Source of the DNA: Escallonia rubra
Lineage: Eukaryota; Streptophyta; Magnoliopsida; Escalloniales; Escalloniaceae
Reading direction: 5' to 3'
DNA: 64,000 nucleotides
NCBI GenBank assembly: GCA_033065855.1
Contig: JAVXUO010001960.1
Coordinates: forward strand, 1 to 64,000
Shown: positions 46,660 to 57,568 of the stretch, in pieces
Layout: each line of letters opens with the position of its first letter
How positions within the stretch are numbered: position 1 is the first letter of the stretch
Made by a program: the position numbers and the translations under genes
The notes under the pieces: model-generated
Seen by the model: only the letters and a program-made list of their open reading frames with translations
Told to the model about the DNA's origin: nothing
The model's database searches: none

Positions 46660-49153
46660 TGATGCCAAGGAAAGTGGGTTCGTACTTACGTGGAGGTGCC
46701 ACAAAGGCTGCAGTCCGAGTCAGCTTCCAAGTATGTTGATGTGAGACACAGCAAGGGTGGAACAAGGGCAGAGACCAAGGGCTTCCCAGACAGAGCTCGA
46801 GGGTGGCAGTGCTGCGAGGGCGATAGCGCGGGATGAATACACGATGACAGTCACAGTCCGATGCTTAGGTCCAGAGTCAGGGTATTGTATGTTTCTCTCT
46901 CTAGAATTCTAGAGTGAGAAAGTGAAAATGTGAGAGTGAAGAAGAAGTCTAACCGTTATGTTCTGTCTTTTCAAATGAATTCTCAAGACCTCTATTTATA
47001 GAGATTGAGATGATGATGTCATAAATCGACACGTGGCGCTCCCCGGGAGTGACACGTCACCGAGGGGTCCACGGGTGCCGGTGCTCCATGGACTGTCAGA
47101 TCGCATATTCAACCGGCCTGCCTCGCACAGCGTCGCTCCGTCTGTCAGGAAAGACTGGCTCCCACCGCATCGGTGTGGCCAGAGAACCCCCTTGATCTAG
47201 CCTCCAATCCAAGCCCTTGCGGAGTCCCACAGGCCTGGCAGCGGTGGGGAAGACCCGACGCCCAACTGCCAGGTGAACTAGGCGCGATGCCCTCCGAAGA
47301 CCTGCTCCCGTCTCGGAGTGACCCGGGGGTCATAGTCCCTAGGGGTGCCGACGCAAGCCCCCAGTGCCGGAGCACGTAGGCCAGTCACGCAGGCACCCTG
47401 ACGGAGATAGTGTCCCGGAGGAGTCGTCTATTCCGCAGGCCAAGGTAGCATCCCGGAGGAGCCGTCTACCCGGCCGGCCAAGGTAGCATCCCGGAGGAGC
47501 CGTCTACCTGGCGGAAGGGGAGTTGAAGAGCTCCCTGGCAGAGATAGTGTCCCGGAGGAGTCGCCTATCCCCGCGGGTGAGTCCTTATGCCGGAGCACTT
47601 GGAGCGAGTCAAGGTAGCATCCCGGAGGAGCCGTCTACCCGACTGGCCGAGGTAGCATCCCGGAGGAGCCGTCTACCTGGCGGAAGGGGAGTTGAAGAGC
47701 TCCCTGGCAGAGATAGTGTCCCGGAGGAGTCGCCTATCCCCGCGGGTGAGTCCTTATGCCGGAGCACTCGGAGCATGTCAAGGTAGCATCCCGGAGGAGC
47801 CGTCTACCTGACTGGCCGAGGTAGCATCCCGGAGGAGCCGTCTACCCGACTGGCCGAGGTAGCATCCCGGAGGAGCCGTCTACCTGGCGGAAGGGGAGTT
47901 GAAGAGCTCCCTAGCAGAGATAGTGTCCCGGAGGAGTCGCCTATCCCCGCGGGTGAGTCCTTGTGCCGGAGCACTCGGAGCATGTCAAGGTAGCATCCCG
48001 GAGGAGCCGTCTACCTGGCGGAAGGGGAGTTGAAGAGCTCCCTGGCAGAGATAGTGTCCCGGAGGAGTCGCCTATCCCCGCGGATGATGTACACTCCGGA
48101 GAGTGGGTTGAAGCATGTTCCATGACCAAGGCAAGGTGCGCATGGTGTGATGAATGAGTGTGGTGCCCGGGGGCATGATGACATGATTGTGGCGCATGGG
48201 CGCGATGAAGTGAGTAAGGTGCCGGGAGCACGTCTATGTCAATGGCGCGGCGCATGGGCGCGACGGAGTGCGTAAGGTGCCGGGGGTATGTTTGTGTCAA
48301 TGGTGGCGCATGGGCGCGACAGAGTGCGTAAGGTGCCGGGGGCACGTTGGTGTCAATGGTGGCGTATGGGCGCGACAGAGTGCATATAGTGCCGGGGGCA
48401 CGGTAGTGTGACAGAGGGCCTGGGGGCACGGCTGTATTAGCGGCGCGGCGCATAGGCGCGGCGAAGTGTTGGAGTGTGACGCCCGGACGTCGGTGACGGG
48501 GGTCACGGAGACGACGTCCGGGCGACGGATGATGAGCGTCGTGGAGTTGTGTCTGGGCGACGGGGGTCACGGAGACGACGTCCGGGCGACGGATGATGAG
48601 CGTCGTGGAGTTGTGTCTGGGCGACGGGGGTCGCAGAGTTGTGTCCGGGCGACGGGGTCGCGGAGTTGTGTCCGGGCGATGGGGGTCGCGGAGTTGATGG
48701 ACGATGGACGACGGACGTCGTGAAGTTGATGTACGAACATCCGTAAGGTGATGCACGACGGACGTCGCGAGGTTGATGTACGAACGTCCGTAAGGTGATG
48801 CACGACGGACGTCGCGAGGTTGATGTACGAACGTCCGTAAACATCGCGGAGGTGCAAAGACTCGGGAAAACAAGTGCGCGCAGGAGGGAAGGCCATAGGC
48901 CAAACATTGGGCAAGTGTCATGGCGCATCGACGGACAACGTGCGAAGTGCGACGGTCGAAGCGTGATGCGGCGTCGCACGATGATGAGTTTCTTGGCGAC
49001 GAAGTCGCGTAGAAGAAGTAAGAAGTTCACGTGACTTGAGCGTGCACGCTTTGACCGGTTGTGAGCGTTGAAAATGTCTGTTGCTTGTGCGGACGTGTCA
49101 TGAAAATGGGACCGTAGTGGGCCTTTGGGTGCGACCAGAATAGGTTGGGAACA
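46660..49153 (-). repeat. young element 3' LTR (left)
   Basis: It starts TGATGCCAAGG and ends GGTTGGGAACA. It contains TCTATTTATAGAG near 46991 (a TATA-like word), a 169-bp tandem repeat block at about 47.4-48.1 kb with four copies of the GTTGAAGAGCTCCCT landmark, and a CG-rich GGCGACGG repeat region at 48.4-48.9 kb. Confidence 0.92.
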
Positions 49154-51962
49154 TAAGCCCCCTGCGTGTGGTGTGCGCGGAGGGGTAACCTGAGCGGGCA
49201 CCGCACGCATAAACACTTAGGAAGATTTTATGTTGTTTGGCTGGAGTGTTGTTGAGGTCGTCTGCATGATGATGATGAAGAGTAGGTGGCTCGAGCCACC
49301 TCGTGCACCACCTACGAAAGCTTGGAATGCTTGGGGTTTGAGACCAAGGCACGATGATAGGGCGCAGGGGCGCGAGCACGTAAACGGCGCCCGGGCGACG
49401 GACGACGAGTGTCGCGGAGATGTCACCAGGGCGACGGGCGATGAGGGTCACGGAGACGGCGCACGGGCGCTGGCGACGAGGGTCGCATAGACGACGTCCG
49501 GGCGACGATCGACGGACGACGAGCTTCGAACAAAGAGTAGGAGTAAGTGGTTCGAGCTACCTCGCACACCACCTACCATGGATGTTGATGTCGGAGGACG
49601 TTGTCACATGAGATGTGATCAAATTTGCAAAAAAATTCTAAGTGTAACAAGTATGAAATGTGTAGGGGCGCGATGTGCGCGATCGGGCGTCGCGATGCAC
49701 GGGCAGTCCACGACGGGCGCAGGGGCACGAGCAAGGGAAGGCAGTCAATGTTGCAATTTTTTTTTTTGAAGTTGCCGCCATTGGATGTCGGCCATGATGT
49801 GAAGGTTAGAAGGTCGAAGGTGGCGGGGTGGACTTGGGTGTGGTGACCGAAGGGAAGAGGTTAGACGCGAGGCGCGCGTTGGTCGTCATGATGAGTTTTT
49901 TTTTTGTGCATGCTTGGTGTGGTATGAAGCCAAAGAGTGGCCTTGGTGATGGAGGCCGAAGTGGGCATGGAAGATGGTCATGCGTTAGAGTTGAAGGTTG
50001 GCCGCGGATGATGGAATTAAGGTGAAGGTTGAAGGTGGTGTTACCTTGGTTTTGAGAAAGCCAAAATGGGTACCTTGATGGTGGCCGAAGGTGAAGGGAT
50101 GGGGAGGAGGATGAAGGCCGAGGGTTGAAGAGGGGGAAGGGTCGGCCTCGGCCTTGGGTGTGGCGTGAGGGTCGGCCTAGGGGAGGGCGGCCTCAACCTC
50201 GGCAGGGGCGGCCTCGGCGTAGGCAGGGGCGGCCTTGGCGCGGTCGGCCTCGGCCTTGGCAGGGGCAGCCTTGGCGCGGTCGGCCTCGGCCTTGGCATGG
50301 GCAGCCTTGGCGCGGTCGGTCTCGGCCTTGGCATGGGCGGCCTCGGCCTTGGCTGGGCGGCGAGGGGGGAGAAGGAGGGGTTGGAGAGGCCGAAGGGGAA
50401 TGAGGGAGGAAGGGGGAAGGGAGGCAGGGCGGGGTCGGCCTAGGGGAGGGGGTAGGGAGGCTGAGGCCGAGGGGGGAAGGAGGGGCGGGGGAGAGAAGGG
50501 AGGAGAGAGGGAGGGGAGGGGGGGCCGGCCTAGGAAAGAGCGTGGGGAGGCCGAGGTTGGGTTGGCCATGGAGGAAAAGGGGAAGGGAAAGGGAAGAAGG
50601 GGGGCGGCGGCGGCGGGTGGCCGCGGGTGGGCGAGGGGAAGGAGGGGAGGGGAGAGGGGAGGAGAGAGAGGAGTAGGGGGGCGGCCTAGGGAAGGGCGTG
50701 GGGAAGAGGGATGGGGGGTGATGGGGAAGATGGAGGGGAGAAAGGAAGGGGAAAGAAGGTGGCGGCGGCGGCGGGGTGCCGCGGGTGGCCGGTGGCGGGG
50801 GGAAGGAGGGCGGGGGAGAGAAGGAGGTGCGGCCGGGGTGGTCGTCGCCGGCGAGGGAGATGCTCAGCAGGAGGCCGAAGGGGGCGCCGCAAGGAGAAGA
50901 GGGCGGCGGCCGAACATGAAGAGAAGAGAAAGAGAAAGAGATGGGGAAATTAGGTTTAGAAAATTAGGGTTTGGGAGGGAAAGAAAGGAGCGGGTCGGGT
51001 TTCGGGTAGGGTCGGGTCGCGGGTCAGTCTCAGCACTGAGATAAAATGGGCGCGGGTCGGGGCGCGCAGGTCGGTTCGGGTTCGCGGGTAGGGTTAGTCA
51101 GATTTTTTGAAATTCCAATTCGAATAAAATAATAATAATAAAATTTTTTTTAGAACAGCCCTAAAGAGGGAGCCCCCAAGAAGATTTTCACAATTTGCAA
51201 AATGGGTGTGAGAGAAAAAGGGATGGGAGAAGAATGAAGTTTTTCCATGAGAAAGAGAGAGGTTGTTTATGAAGTGGGGAAAGGGTGATGGGGTGTTGGA
51301 TGGTGAGGAAGGAGAGGAAAGTGTGAGAGGGAGAGTGATGAGAGGGAGAATGATGAGAGCATGAATGTGGGGAGCATGTGGGGAGATGAAAAACTTGAAA
51401 AATTTTCTAAGTGTTGAATTTTTTTTTTTTTTGAGTTCGGGCAAAGATGCTAAGGGGAGGCTTTGAGGGTGGTGATTGATGACCGGTTGCGAAAAAAATG
51501 AAATTTTTTCTAAGTGTTGTGCTAAGACAAGGATGCCGAGGGAGACCGCTGAGGATGATCATCGATGACCGGTTGCGAAAAAAAATGAAAATTTTTCTAA
51601 GTGTCAAGAAAAGTGAATGCAAGATGATAATGCGACCGTAGCAGCGCGGCTCGAGCCACCCCGCTCACCACGTACCAAGTCATTGCAATGTGAGGCCGAA
51701 GGGATTGAGAAGGGGTGAAGCCCCCAAGGGAGTGGGTGATGGCATGAAGGGTGATATCAAGAGACTTGTGTAAGAGCAATGTAGCTTGAAATTTTTCTAA
51801 GTCTGGAAAATGTAACTTCATTGATAACGAAGGATAGGCATCATGCCTTGATACATGGGTATGACGTACATGGAAACTTGCAAAATGAACAAAAAAATTA
51901 CAAGTGTGGAAAATGCACTAAGGCATGCCAAGGCTTGGTCGGGTAGGTCATATGTCCCGTAC
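49154..51962. other. 3' internal region of the young element, low-complexity, no protein recognised
   Basis: 49154-49165 holds the purine tract. 49.3-49.6 kb repeats LTR-like GGCGACGGACGACG words. 50.1-50.4 kb is a tandem GGCCTCGGCCTTGGC array of about 30 bp. 50.4-51.0 kb is GGGGAGG-rich. 51.1-51.8 kb contains AT-rich and doubled ATGACCGGTTGCGAAAAAAA stretches (51479 and 51565). Long frames here (for example 50235-51044) have extreme Gly/Arg composition and are artefacts. Confidence 0.7.
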
Positions 51963-53747
51963 TTAGAGTTTGAGCTCTCCGGACGCAATCTTGTCGGCGA
52001 AGACAAACTTGAGGCCCCTGCACCACTTGAGGCCATGACCGACCTTTCGATGATAGGGGCAGTAGTTGTGATGGGCTAAGTCTTCCGGGGTAGGTTCATT
52101 GTCGACATTGGGCAGGGTTATGGCATTGTCGTCGATCCATGTCTCGAGGAGATTTCTAACAGTCTTCAAGTCACATGGGTATTCCGGGGCAGGCATCGGC
52201 TGCCCTCTCTTGTCAGGACGCCCGTCCCTTCCTTGGGACTGACGCTTGCGGTTGTTGTCGTCGTTACCAGCTGCTTCCATCGTCCCGGCCAAGGCAATAT
52301 GAGGCTGGGGCTTTGGGGTCTTTGAGTGACCGACCGAGTCATAGGTGCGTCGTGCAGCTTCCTTGAGATGTCTCCAAGACCGAAGCTGGAGGTTTTCAAG
52401 GTAGACCCTGTAGGTGTCCTTCATGTTCTTGATGCAAATGGGTACAAGGGTTTCATCTTTGCTGAAGTCAGTGCACTCCAAGCACTTGTGATGAAATCGC
52501 GTAACATAGGTGTTGAGGTCTTCCCCGGGATTCTGGCGGATCCCGGCAATGTCAACGATGGTCACACGTTCCGTCTCATAGTGAAACTTGTCAAGGAAGA
52601 GCTGGACCATGTCGGACCATGAGTGGATAGTACTGTCAGGAATCTGATGATACCAAGAGTAGGCGAGGCCAGTCAGGGACTTGTGAAATTCCCGAAGCTT
52701 CAAAGTGTCGTCTTCCCCGTAGTGCTCGAGGGAGCCAGCAAAACGGGTGAGATGCTCACGGGCATTGCCTTCTTTGCCGTTGAATAATGTGAAGGATGGT
52801 TGCTTGTACTTGACAGGGTAGGGCTTAGTAGCGAGGCTACCACAGTAGGGAGCATGACCTGACAGCTTAGAGGCGGAGTGGGGTAAGGATGACTGCTTGA
52901 GACGGTGAAGGAGGGCATCTAAGTCATGCTTGGTGACGTACGACGCATGTGAGGGTTTGTGCCCTGTCGTGATGATCCGAGCACCAGAGCCCCCGGACGG
53001 TACAACCTGAGGCATTGATGGGATGACGATGGTAGAGAGGGGTTGGTGATGGTGAGCAACTTGTTGGGGCATGTTTTGCATATGGGTAGTGTCAGCTGCT
53101 GGAGGCCGGTCGTCAGGAAAGGTCGACTGGAGTAAGCCGGGGGAATGACTTGTGTTTAGGTTTCGGCTAGTTATGTTCGGGTTAGGCTCCATCTCAATTG
53201 ATTCGTGAGTCTCCGAAGTGCTTCGAGCAAGGGCAATGCGTGGCGCCGGGGGCTGAGGTGCCGCGAGTCCTACTGTCGAGGGCCCGGAGGACCAAGGCAG
53301 CGGTGGTCGCGACACTGGGACCTGAGCAGTGTCCAAAACTAGCCCAGGCCTTGAAGGTTGGATATGAGCAGGAGGGGCCAAACCTGGATCTTGGGATAAC
53401 ACGGGGTGAGTAATGGGCACAGGGTGCGGAGCTCTAAGGCTTTGGGAAATCGGTGATTGTGAAGTCAAGACTTGGATTGATTTTTGCATTTCCACCATGG
53501 CTGTCATAAGAGTGGCTATAGTAGGCGAAAACTGCTGGATGGCCGCATTGACTACAACTTGTATGTCAGGTGCGGTAGTTTGTGGCTGGTCTTGGAGACG
53601 TATAGCACTAGTCCCTTCTTGTTCACCGAGGTGATCCTCCTCTTGTACGGTGTGGATAAGGCCCTGGCTGGCAGCCCTCGTAGCTTTTCGTTGTCTAGGC
53701 ATGGAGACTGAGTGCGGAAGATAGACAGACTGCAGTACGATGCTCAC
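51963..53747 (-). CDS. gag polyprotein of the young Tat/Ogre-like element
   Basis: An uninterrupted frame of 594 codons runs leftward just inside the 5' LTR. MPRQRKATRAA, 15 residues in, is the more likely start. Residues from about 315 to 480 fit the retrotransposon gag (capsid) domain: FTLFNGKEGNAREHLTRF, LREFHKSLTGLAYSWYHQIP, SWSDMVQLFLDKF, and GEDLNTYVTRFHHKCLEC. A Gln/Pro/Ser-rich linker precedes this domain, and a basic segment (RKRQSQGRDGRPDKRG) and a His/Cys-containing tail (HHNYCPYHRKVGHGLKWC) follow it. Gag would form the particles in which the element's RNA is copied. No protease or polymerase follows. Confidence 0.88.
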   Translation of the reverse strand: MSIVLQSVYLPHSVSMPRQRKATRAASQGLIHTVQEEDHLGEQEGTSAIRLQDQPQTTAPDIQVVVNAAIQQFSPTIATLMTAMVEMQKSIQVLTSQSPISQSLRAPHPVPITHPVLSQDPGLAPPAHIQPSRPGLVLDTAQVPVSRPPLPWSSGPSTVGLAAPQPPAPRIALARSTSETHESIEMEPNPNITSRNLNTSHSPGLLQSTFPDDRPPAADTTHMQNMPQQVAHHHQPLSTIVIPSMPQVVPSGGSGARIITTGHKPSHASYVTKHDLDALLHRLKQSSLPHSASKLSGHAPYCGSLATKPYPVKYKQPSFTLFNGKEGNAREHLTRFAGSLEHYGEDDTLKLREFHKSLTGLAYSWYHQIPDSTIHSWSDMVQLFLDKFHYETERVTIVDIAGIRQNPGEDLNTYVTRFHHKCLECTDFSKDETLVPICIKNMKDTYRVYLENLQLRSWRHLKEAARRTYDSVGHSKTPKPQPHIALAGTMEAAGNDDNNRKRQSQGRDGRPDKRGQPMPAPEYPCDLKTVRNLLETWIDDNAITLPNVDNEPTPEDLAHHNYCPYHRKVGHGLKWCRGLKFVFADKIASGELKL

Positions 53748-53748
53748 C

Positions 53749-53766
53749 TCCCCAGCGGAGTCGCCA
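53749..53766 (-). other. primer-binding site of the young element
   Basis: On the minus strand this reads TGGCGACTCCGCTGGGGA, the 18-nt primer site that I associate with Tat/Ogre elements (tRNA-Arg type, from memory). It lies three bases inside the LTR and fixes the orientation of the element. Confidence 0.75.
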
Positions 53767-53769
53767 AAA

Positions 53770-56406
53770 TGATGCCAAGGAAAGTGGGTTCGTACTTACG
53801 TGGAGGTGCCACAAAGGCTGCAGTCCGAGTCAGCTTCCAAGTATGTTGATGTGAGACACAGCAAGGGTGGAACAAGGGCAGAGACCAAGGGCTTCCCAGA
53901 CAGAGCTCGAGGGTGGCAGTGCTGCGAGGGCGATAGCGCGGGATGAATACACGATGACAGTCACAGTCCGATGCTTAGGTCCAGAGTCAGGGTACTGTAT
54001 GTTTCTCTCTCTAGAATTCTAGAGTGAGAAAGTGAAAATGTGAGAGTGAAGAAGAAGTCTAACCGTTACGTTCTGTCTTTTCAAATGAATTCTCAAGACC
54101 TCTATTTATAGAGATTGAGATGATGATGTCATAAACCGACACGTGGCGCTCCCCGGGAGTGACACGTCACCGGGGGGTCCACGGGTGCCGGTGCTCCATG
54201 GACTGTCAGATCGCATATTCAACCGGCCTGCCCCGCACAGCGTCGCTCTGTCTGTCTGGAAAGACTGGCTCCCACCGCATCGGTGTGGCCAGAGAACCCC
54301 CTTGATCTAGCCTCCAATCCAAGCCCTTGCGGAGTCCCACAGGCCTGGCAGCGGTGGGGAAGACCCGACGCCCAACTGCCAGGTGAACTAGGCGCGATGC
54401 CCTCCGAAGACCTGCTCCCGTCTCGGAGTGACCCGGGGGTCATAGTCCCTAGGGGTGCCGACGCAAGCCCCCAGTGCCGGAGCACGTAGGCCAGTCACGC
54501 AGGCACCCTGACGGAGATAGTGTCCCGGAGGAGTCGTCTATTCCGCAGGCCAAGGTAGCATCCCGGAGGAGCCGTCTACCCGGCCGGCCAAGGTAGCATC
54601 CCGGAGGAGCCGTCTACCTGGCGGAAGGGGAGTTGAAGAGCTCCCTGGCAGAGATAGTGTCCCGGAGGAGTCGCCTATCCCTGCGGGTGAGTCCTTATGC
54701 CGGAGCACTTGGAGCGAGTCAAGGTAGCATCCCGGAGGAGCCGTCTACCCGACTGGCCGAGGTAGCATCCCGGAGGAGCCGTCTACCTGGCGGAAGGGGA
54801 GTTGAAGAGCTCCCTGGCAGAGATAGTGTCCCGGAGGAGTCGCCTATCCCCGCGGGTGAGTCCTTATGCCGGAGCACTCGGAGCATGTCAAGGTAGCATC
54901 CCGGAGGAGCCGTCTACCCGACTGGCCGAGGTAGCATCCCGGAGGAGCCGTCTACCTGGCGGAAGGGGAGTTGAAGAGCTCCCTGGCAGAGATAGTGTCC
55001 CGGAGGAGTCGCCTATCCCCGCGGGTGAGTCCTTGTGCCGGAGCACTCGGAGCATGTCAAGGTAGCATCCCGGAGGAGCCGTCTACCCGACTGGCCGAGG
55101 TAGCATCCCGGAGGAGCCGTCTACCTGGCGGAAGGGGAGTTGAAGAGCTCCCTGGCAGAGATAGTGTCCCGGAGGAGTCGCCTATCCCCGCGGGTGAGTC
55201 CTTGTGCCGGAGCACTCGGAGCATGTCAAGGTAGCATCCCGGAAGAGCCGTCTACCTGGCGGAAGGGGAGTTGAAGAGCTCCCTGGCAGAGATAGTGTCC
55301 CGGAGGAGTCGCCTATCCCCGCGGATGATGTACACTCCGGAGAGTGGGTTGAAGCATGTTCCATGACCAAGGCAAGGTGCGCATGGTGTGATGAATGAGT
55401 GTGGTGCCCGGGGGCATGATGACATGATTGTGGCGCATGGGCGCGATGAAGTGAGTAAGGTGCCGGGAGCACGTCTATGTCAATGGCGCGGCGCATGGGC
55501 GCGACGGAGTGCGTAAGGTGCCGGGGGCATGTTTGTGTCAATGGTGGCGCATGGGCGCGACAGAGTGCGTAAGGTGCCGGGGGCACGTTGGTGTCAATGG
55601 TGGCGTATGGGCGCGATAGAGTGCGTATAGTACCGGGGGCACGGTAGTGTGACAGAGGGCCTGGGGGCACGGCTGTATTAGCGGCGCGGCGCATAGGCGC
55701 GGCGAAGTGTTGGAGTGTGACGCCCGGACGTCGGTGAGGGGGGTCACGGAGACGACGTCCGGGCGACGGATGATGAGCGTCGTGGAGTTGTGTCTGGGCG
55801 ACGGGGGTCGCAGAGTTGTGTCCGGGCAACGGTGTCGCGGAGTTGTGTCCGGGCGACGGGGGTCGCGGAGTTGTGTCCGGGTGACGAGGGTCGCGGAGTT
55901 GATGGACGACGGACGACGGACGTCGTGAAGTTGATGTACGAACATCCGTAAGGTGATGCATGACGGACGTCGCGAGGTTGATGTACGAACGTCCGTAAGG
56001 TGATGCACGACGGACGTCGCGAGGTTGATGTACGAACGTCCGTGAGGTGATGCACGACGGACGTCGCGAGGTTGATGTACGAACGTCCGTAAACATCGCG
56101 GAGGTGCAAAGACTCGGGAAAACAAGTGCGCGCAGGAGGGAAGGCCATAGGCCAAACATTGGGCAAGTGTCATGGCGCATCGACGGACAACGTGCGAAGT
56201 GCGACGGTCGAAGCGTGATGCGGCGTCGCACGATGATGAGGTTCTTGGCGACGAAGTCGCGTAGAAGAAGTAAGAAGTGCACGTGACTTGAGCGTGCACG
56301 CTTTGACCGGTTGTGAGCGTTGAAAATGTCTGTTGCTTGTGCGGATGTGTCATGAAAAATGGGACCGTAGTGGGCCTTTGGGTGCGACCAGAATAGGTTG
56401 GGAACA
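53770..56406 (-). repeat. young element 5' LTR (right)
   Basis: Near-identical partner of the left LTR. It carries five copies of the GTTGAAGAGCTCCCT landmark (about 54631, 54800, 54970, 55140 and 55270) against four in the left copy, which explains much of the 143-bp length difference. Confidence 0.92.
54530..55330. repeat. 169-bp tandem repeats inside the LTR
   Basis: Units of 169-170 bp are built from GGTAGCATCCCGGAGGAGCC, GGGGAGTTGAAGAGCTCC and GATAGTGTCCCGGAGGAGTC blocks. 87-residue frames recur with exactly this period and are therefore repeat artefacts. The counterpart in the other LTR is at about 47.42-48.09 kb. Confidence 0.9.
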
Positions 56407-56997
56407 CTAGTTAAATAAATCAAGATTGAAATGAATTTGGGGCGTAAATGTAATTACACAAACTCTGGGGGGCCAAAGTGTAATTTTTGAAAGTTGGGCA
56501 ATATGTGTCAAGATTTTGGAAATCAGATTATATAAAGTGGCCACCTCATACTTAAATTTTATTGACTAACTAAGTTTAATAATTAAATAAGGCAATGTGA
56601 TAAGAAGAAATTTTAGGTGAAAAAAAAAAGGAGAAGAAGAAGAAAGAAATAGAACAGGAGAATGAAGCAGGGGAAAAAGAGAGGAAGAAGAGAAAGGAAG
56701 GAAAATTGGGGGGGGGGGGGGGGGGGAAGAGAGAAGAAATTTCAAAGGGTAATCTTTTCAGCCGTAAAGTGTGTTATGCCGTGTGTATACATTGTGTGTT
56801 CTTAGGGATTACAATGGGTGTCACCGTGTGTTCATGTGTAATTGTGTGGTTATGTGTGTTGAGGGGTGTTAATGTGTATGTATGAGTGAATTGGAGGAGG
56901 TTGTGAGTTTTTGGTGTGTCTAAGGGTCTGTGTGTGAGTTTGTGTGTGTTTCAGTGTGTGTCTGTGACCGTGTGTGAGTGTGTGTGTGTGTTACGGG

Positions 56998-57568
56998 CAG
57001 GGGCGGATGCAAAGCATGGCCAAGGGGGGCCATGGCACCCCCCAAATTTGAAAATTTGTGTTTAACTATTTTATGTAATGGTTAATCAAGTTTAAAATAT
57101 TTAGGAAACTTGTCATTATATTGTAAAAACCTTAATGTATTATTTTATTTTATTTTGTCTTTGACTTTTTGTCTCACCGGCTGTCATATTTTTTTGTTTT
57201 TCTCGTTCACTTGTTCATCTTCATTCTTTCAAATTTCAAAGTTACAGTTATAAAGAAAATATCAAAGTTAGTTCTTTTAAATTCTTGCCGTATTTTAACT
57301 TATTCGTGATTATTTTTCTCGTACAATTAATAGTAATATAGAATAGATCGACAATAAGAGGTAATTTTTCTATAGAAAATTAGCAATTTGATGTTACCAA
57401 TTTAAGTAAATCAGTATGAATAGTGAACTTGTATGATTAGTTGTCAAATTAAGTAATTTATTTTGCATTTAACACATCAAATAGTGACGCGAATTCTTTT
57501 ACGGTAACCATTAATTTTTCTTATAATTTTTTGGCACCCCCCGATTAAATTTTCTGGCTCCGCCCCTG
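56998..57568. mobile_element. hAT-type MITE with 8-bp target duplication
   Basis: CAGGGGCGGATGCAAAGC at the left and CTGGCTCCGCCCCTG at the right are terminal inverted repeats, followed inward by the GGCCATGGCACCCCCC and GGCACCCCCCG words of this common plant family. GTTACGGG is duplicated outside (56990-56997 and 57569-57576). The 571-bp interior is AT-rich with no transposase. The homologous place in the 3' LTR (near 63460, CTACGGGTGTGATGG) is empty, proving insertion after the host LTR element. Confidence 0.92.

Larger units (their letters stand above)
46660..56406 (-). mobile_element. young non-autonomous Tat/Ogre-like LTR element (gag only)
   Basis: The 9.75-kb element has TG...CA ends, a 5-bp duplication CTAGT (46655-46659 and 56407-56411) and long LTRs (46660-49153, 2,494 bp; 53770-56406, 2,637 bp). 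Its strand is minus: the primer site TGGCGACTCCGCTGGGGA (complement of 53749-53766) lies three bases inside the right LTR, and a GCAGGGGGCTTA purine tract abuts the left LTR. The only recognisable protein gene is gag; no pol region is seen, so it depended on relatives. The LTRs differ at about 1-1.5% of sites in the stretch compared, mostly C/T changes, implying an age well under one to two million years at usual plant rates. It looks structurally whole for its type. Confidence 0.92.

Noticed and set aside
50041-51044. Long frames of 92-269 codons on both strands
   Set aside because: Extreme Gly/Arg/Ala or Pro composition in a GGCCTCGGCCTTGGC/GGGGAGG low-complexity block; several frames are open at once.
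55182-56423. 413-codon minus-strand frame in the right LTR, and a related 326-codon frame at 47941-48921
   Set aside because: They follow the CG-rich tandem repeats, contain repeated Thr-Arg-Arg-Pro-Ser blocks and match no protein family. The frame length differs between near-identical LTRs.
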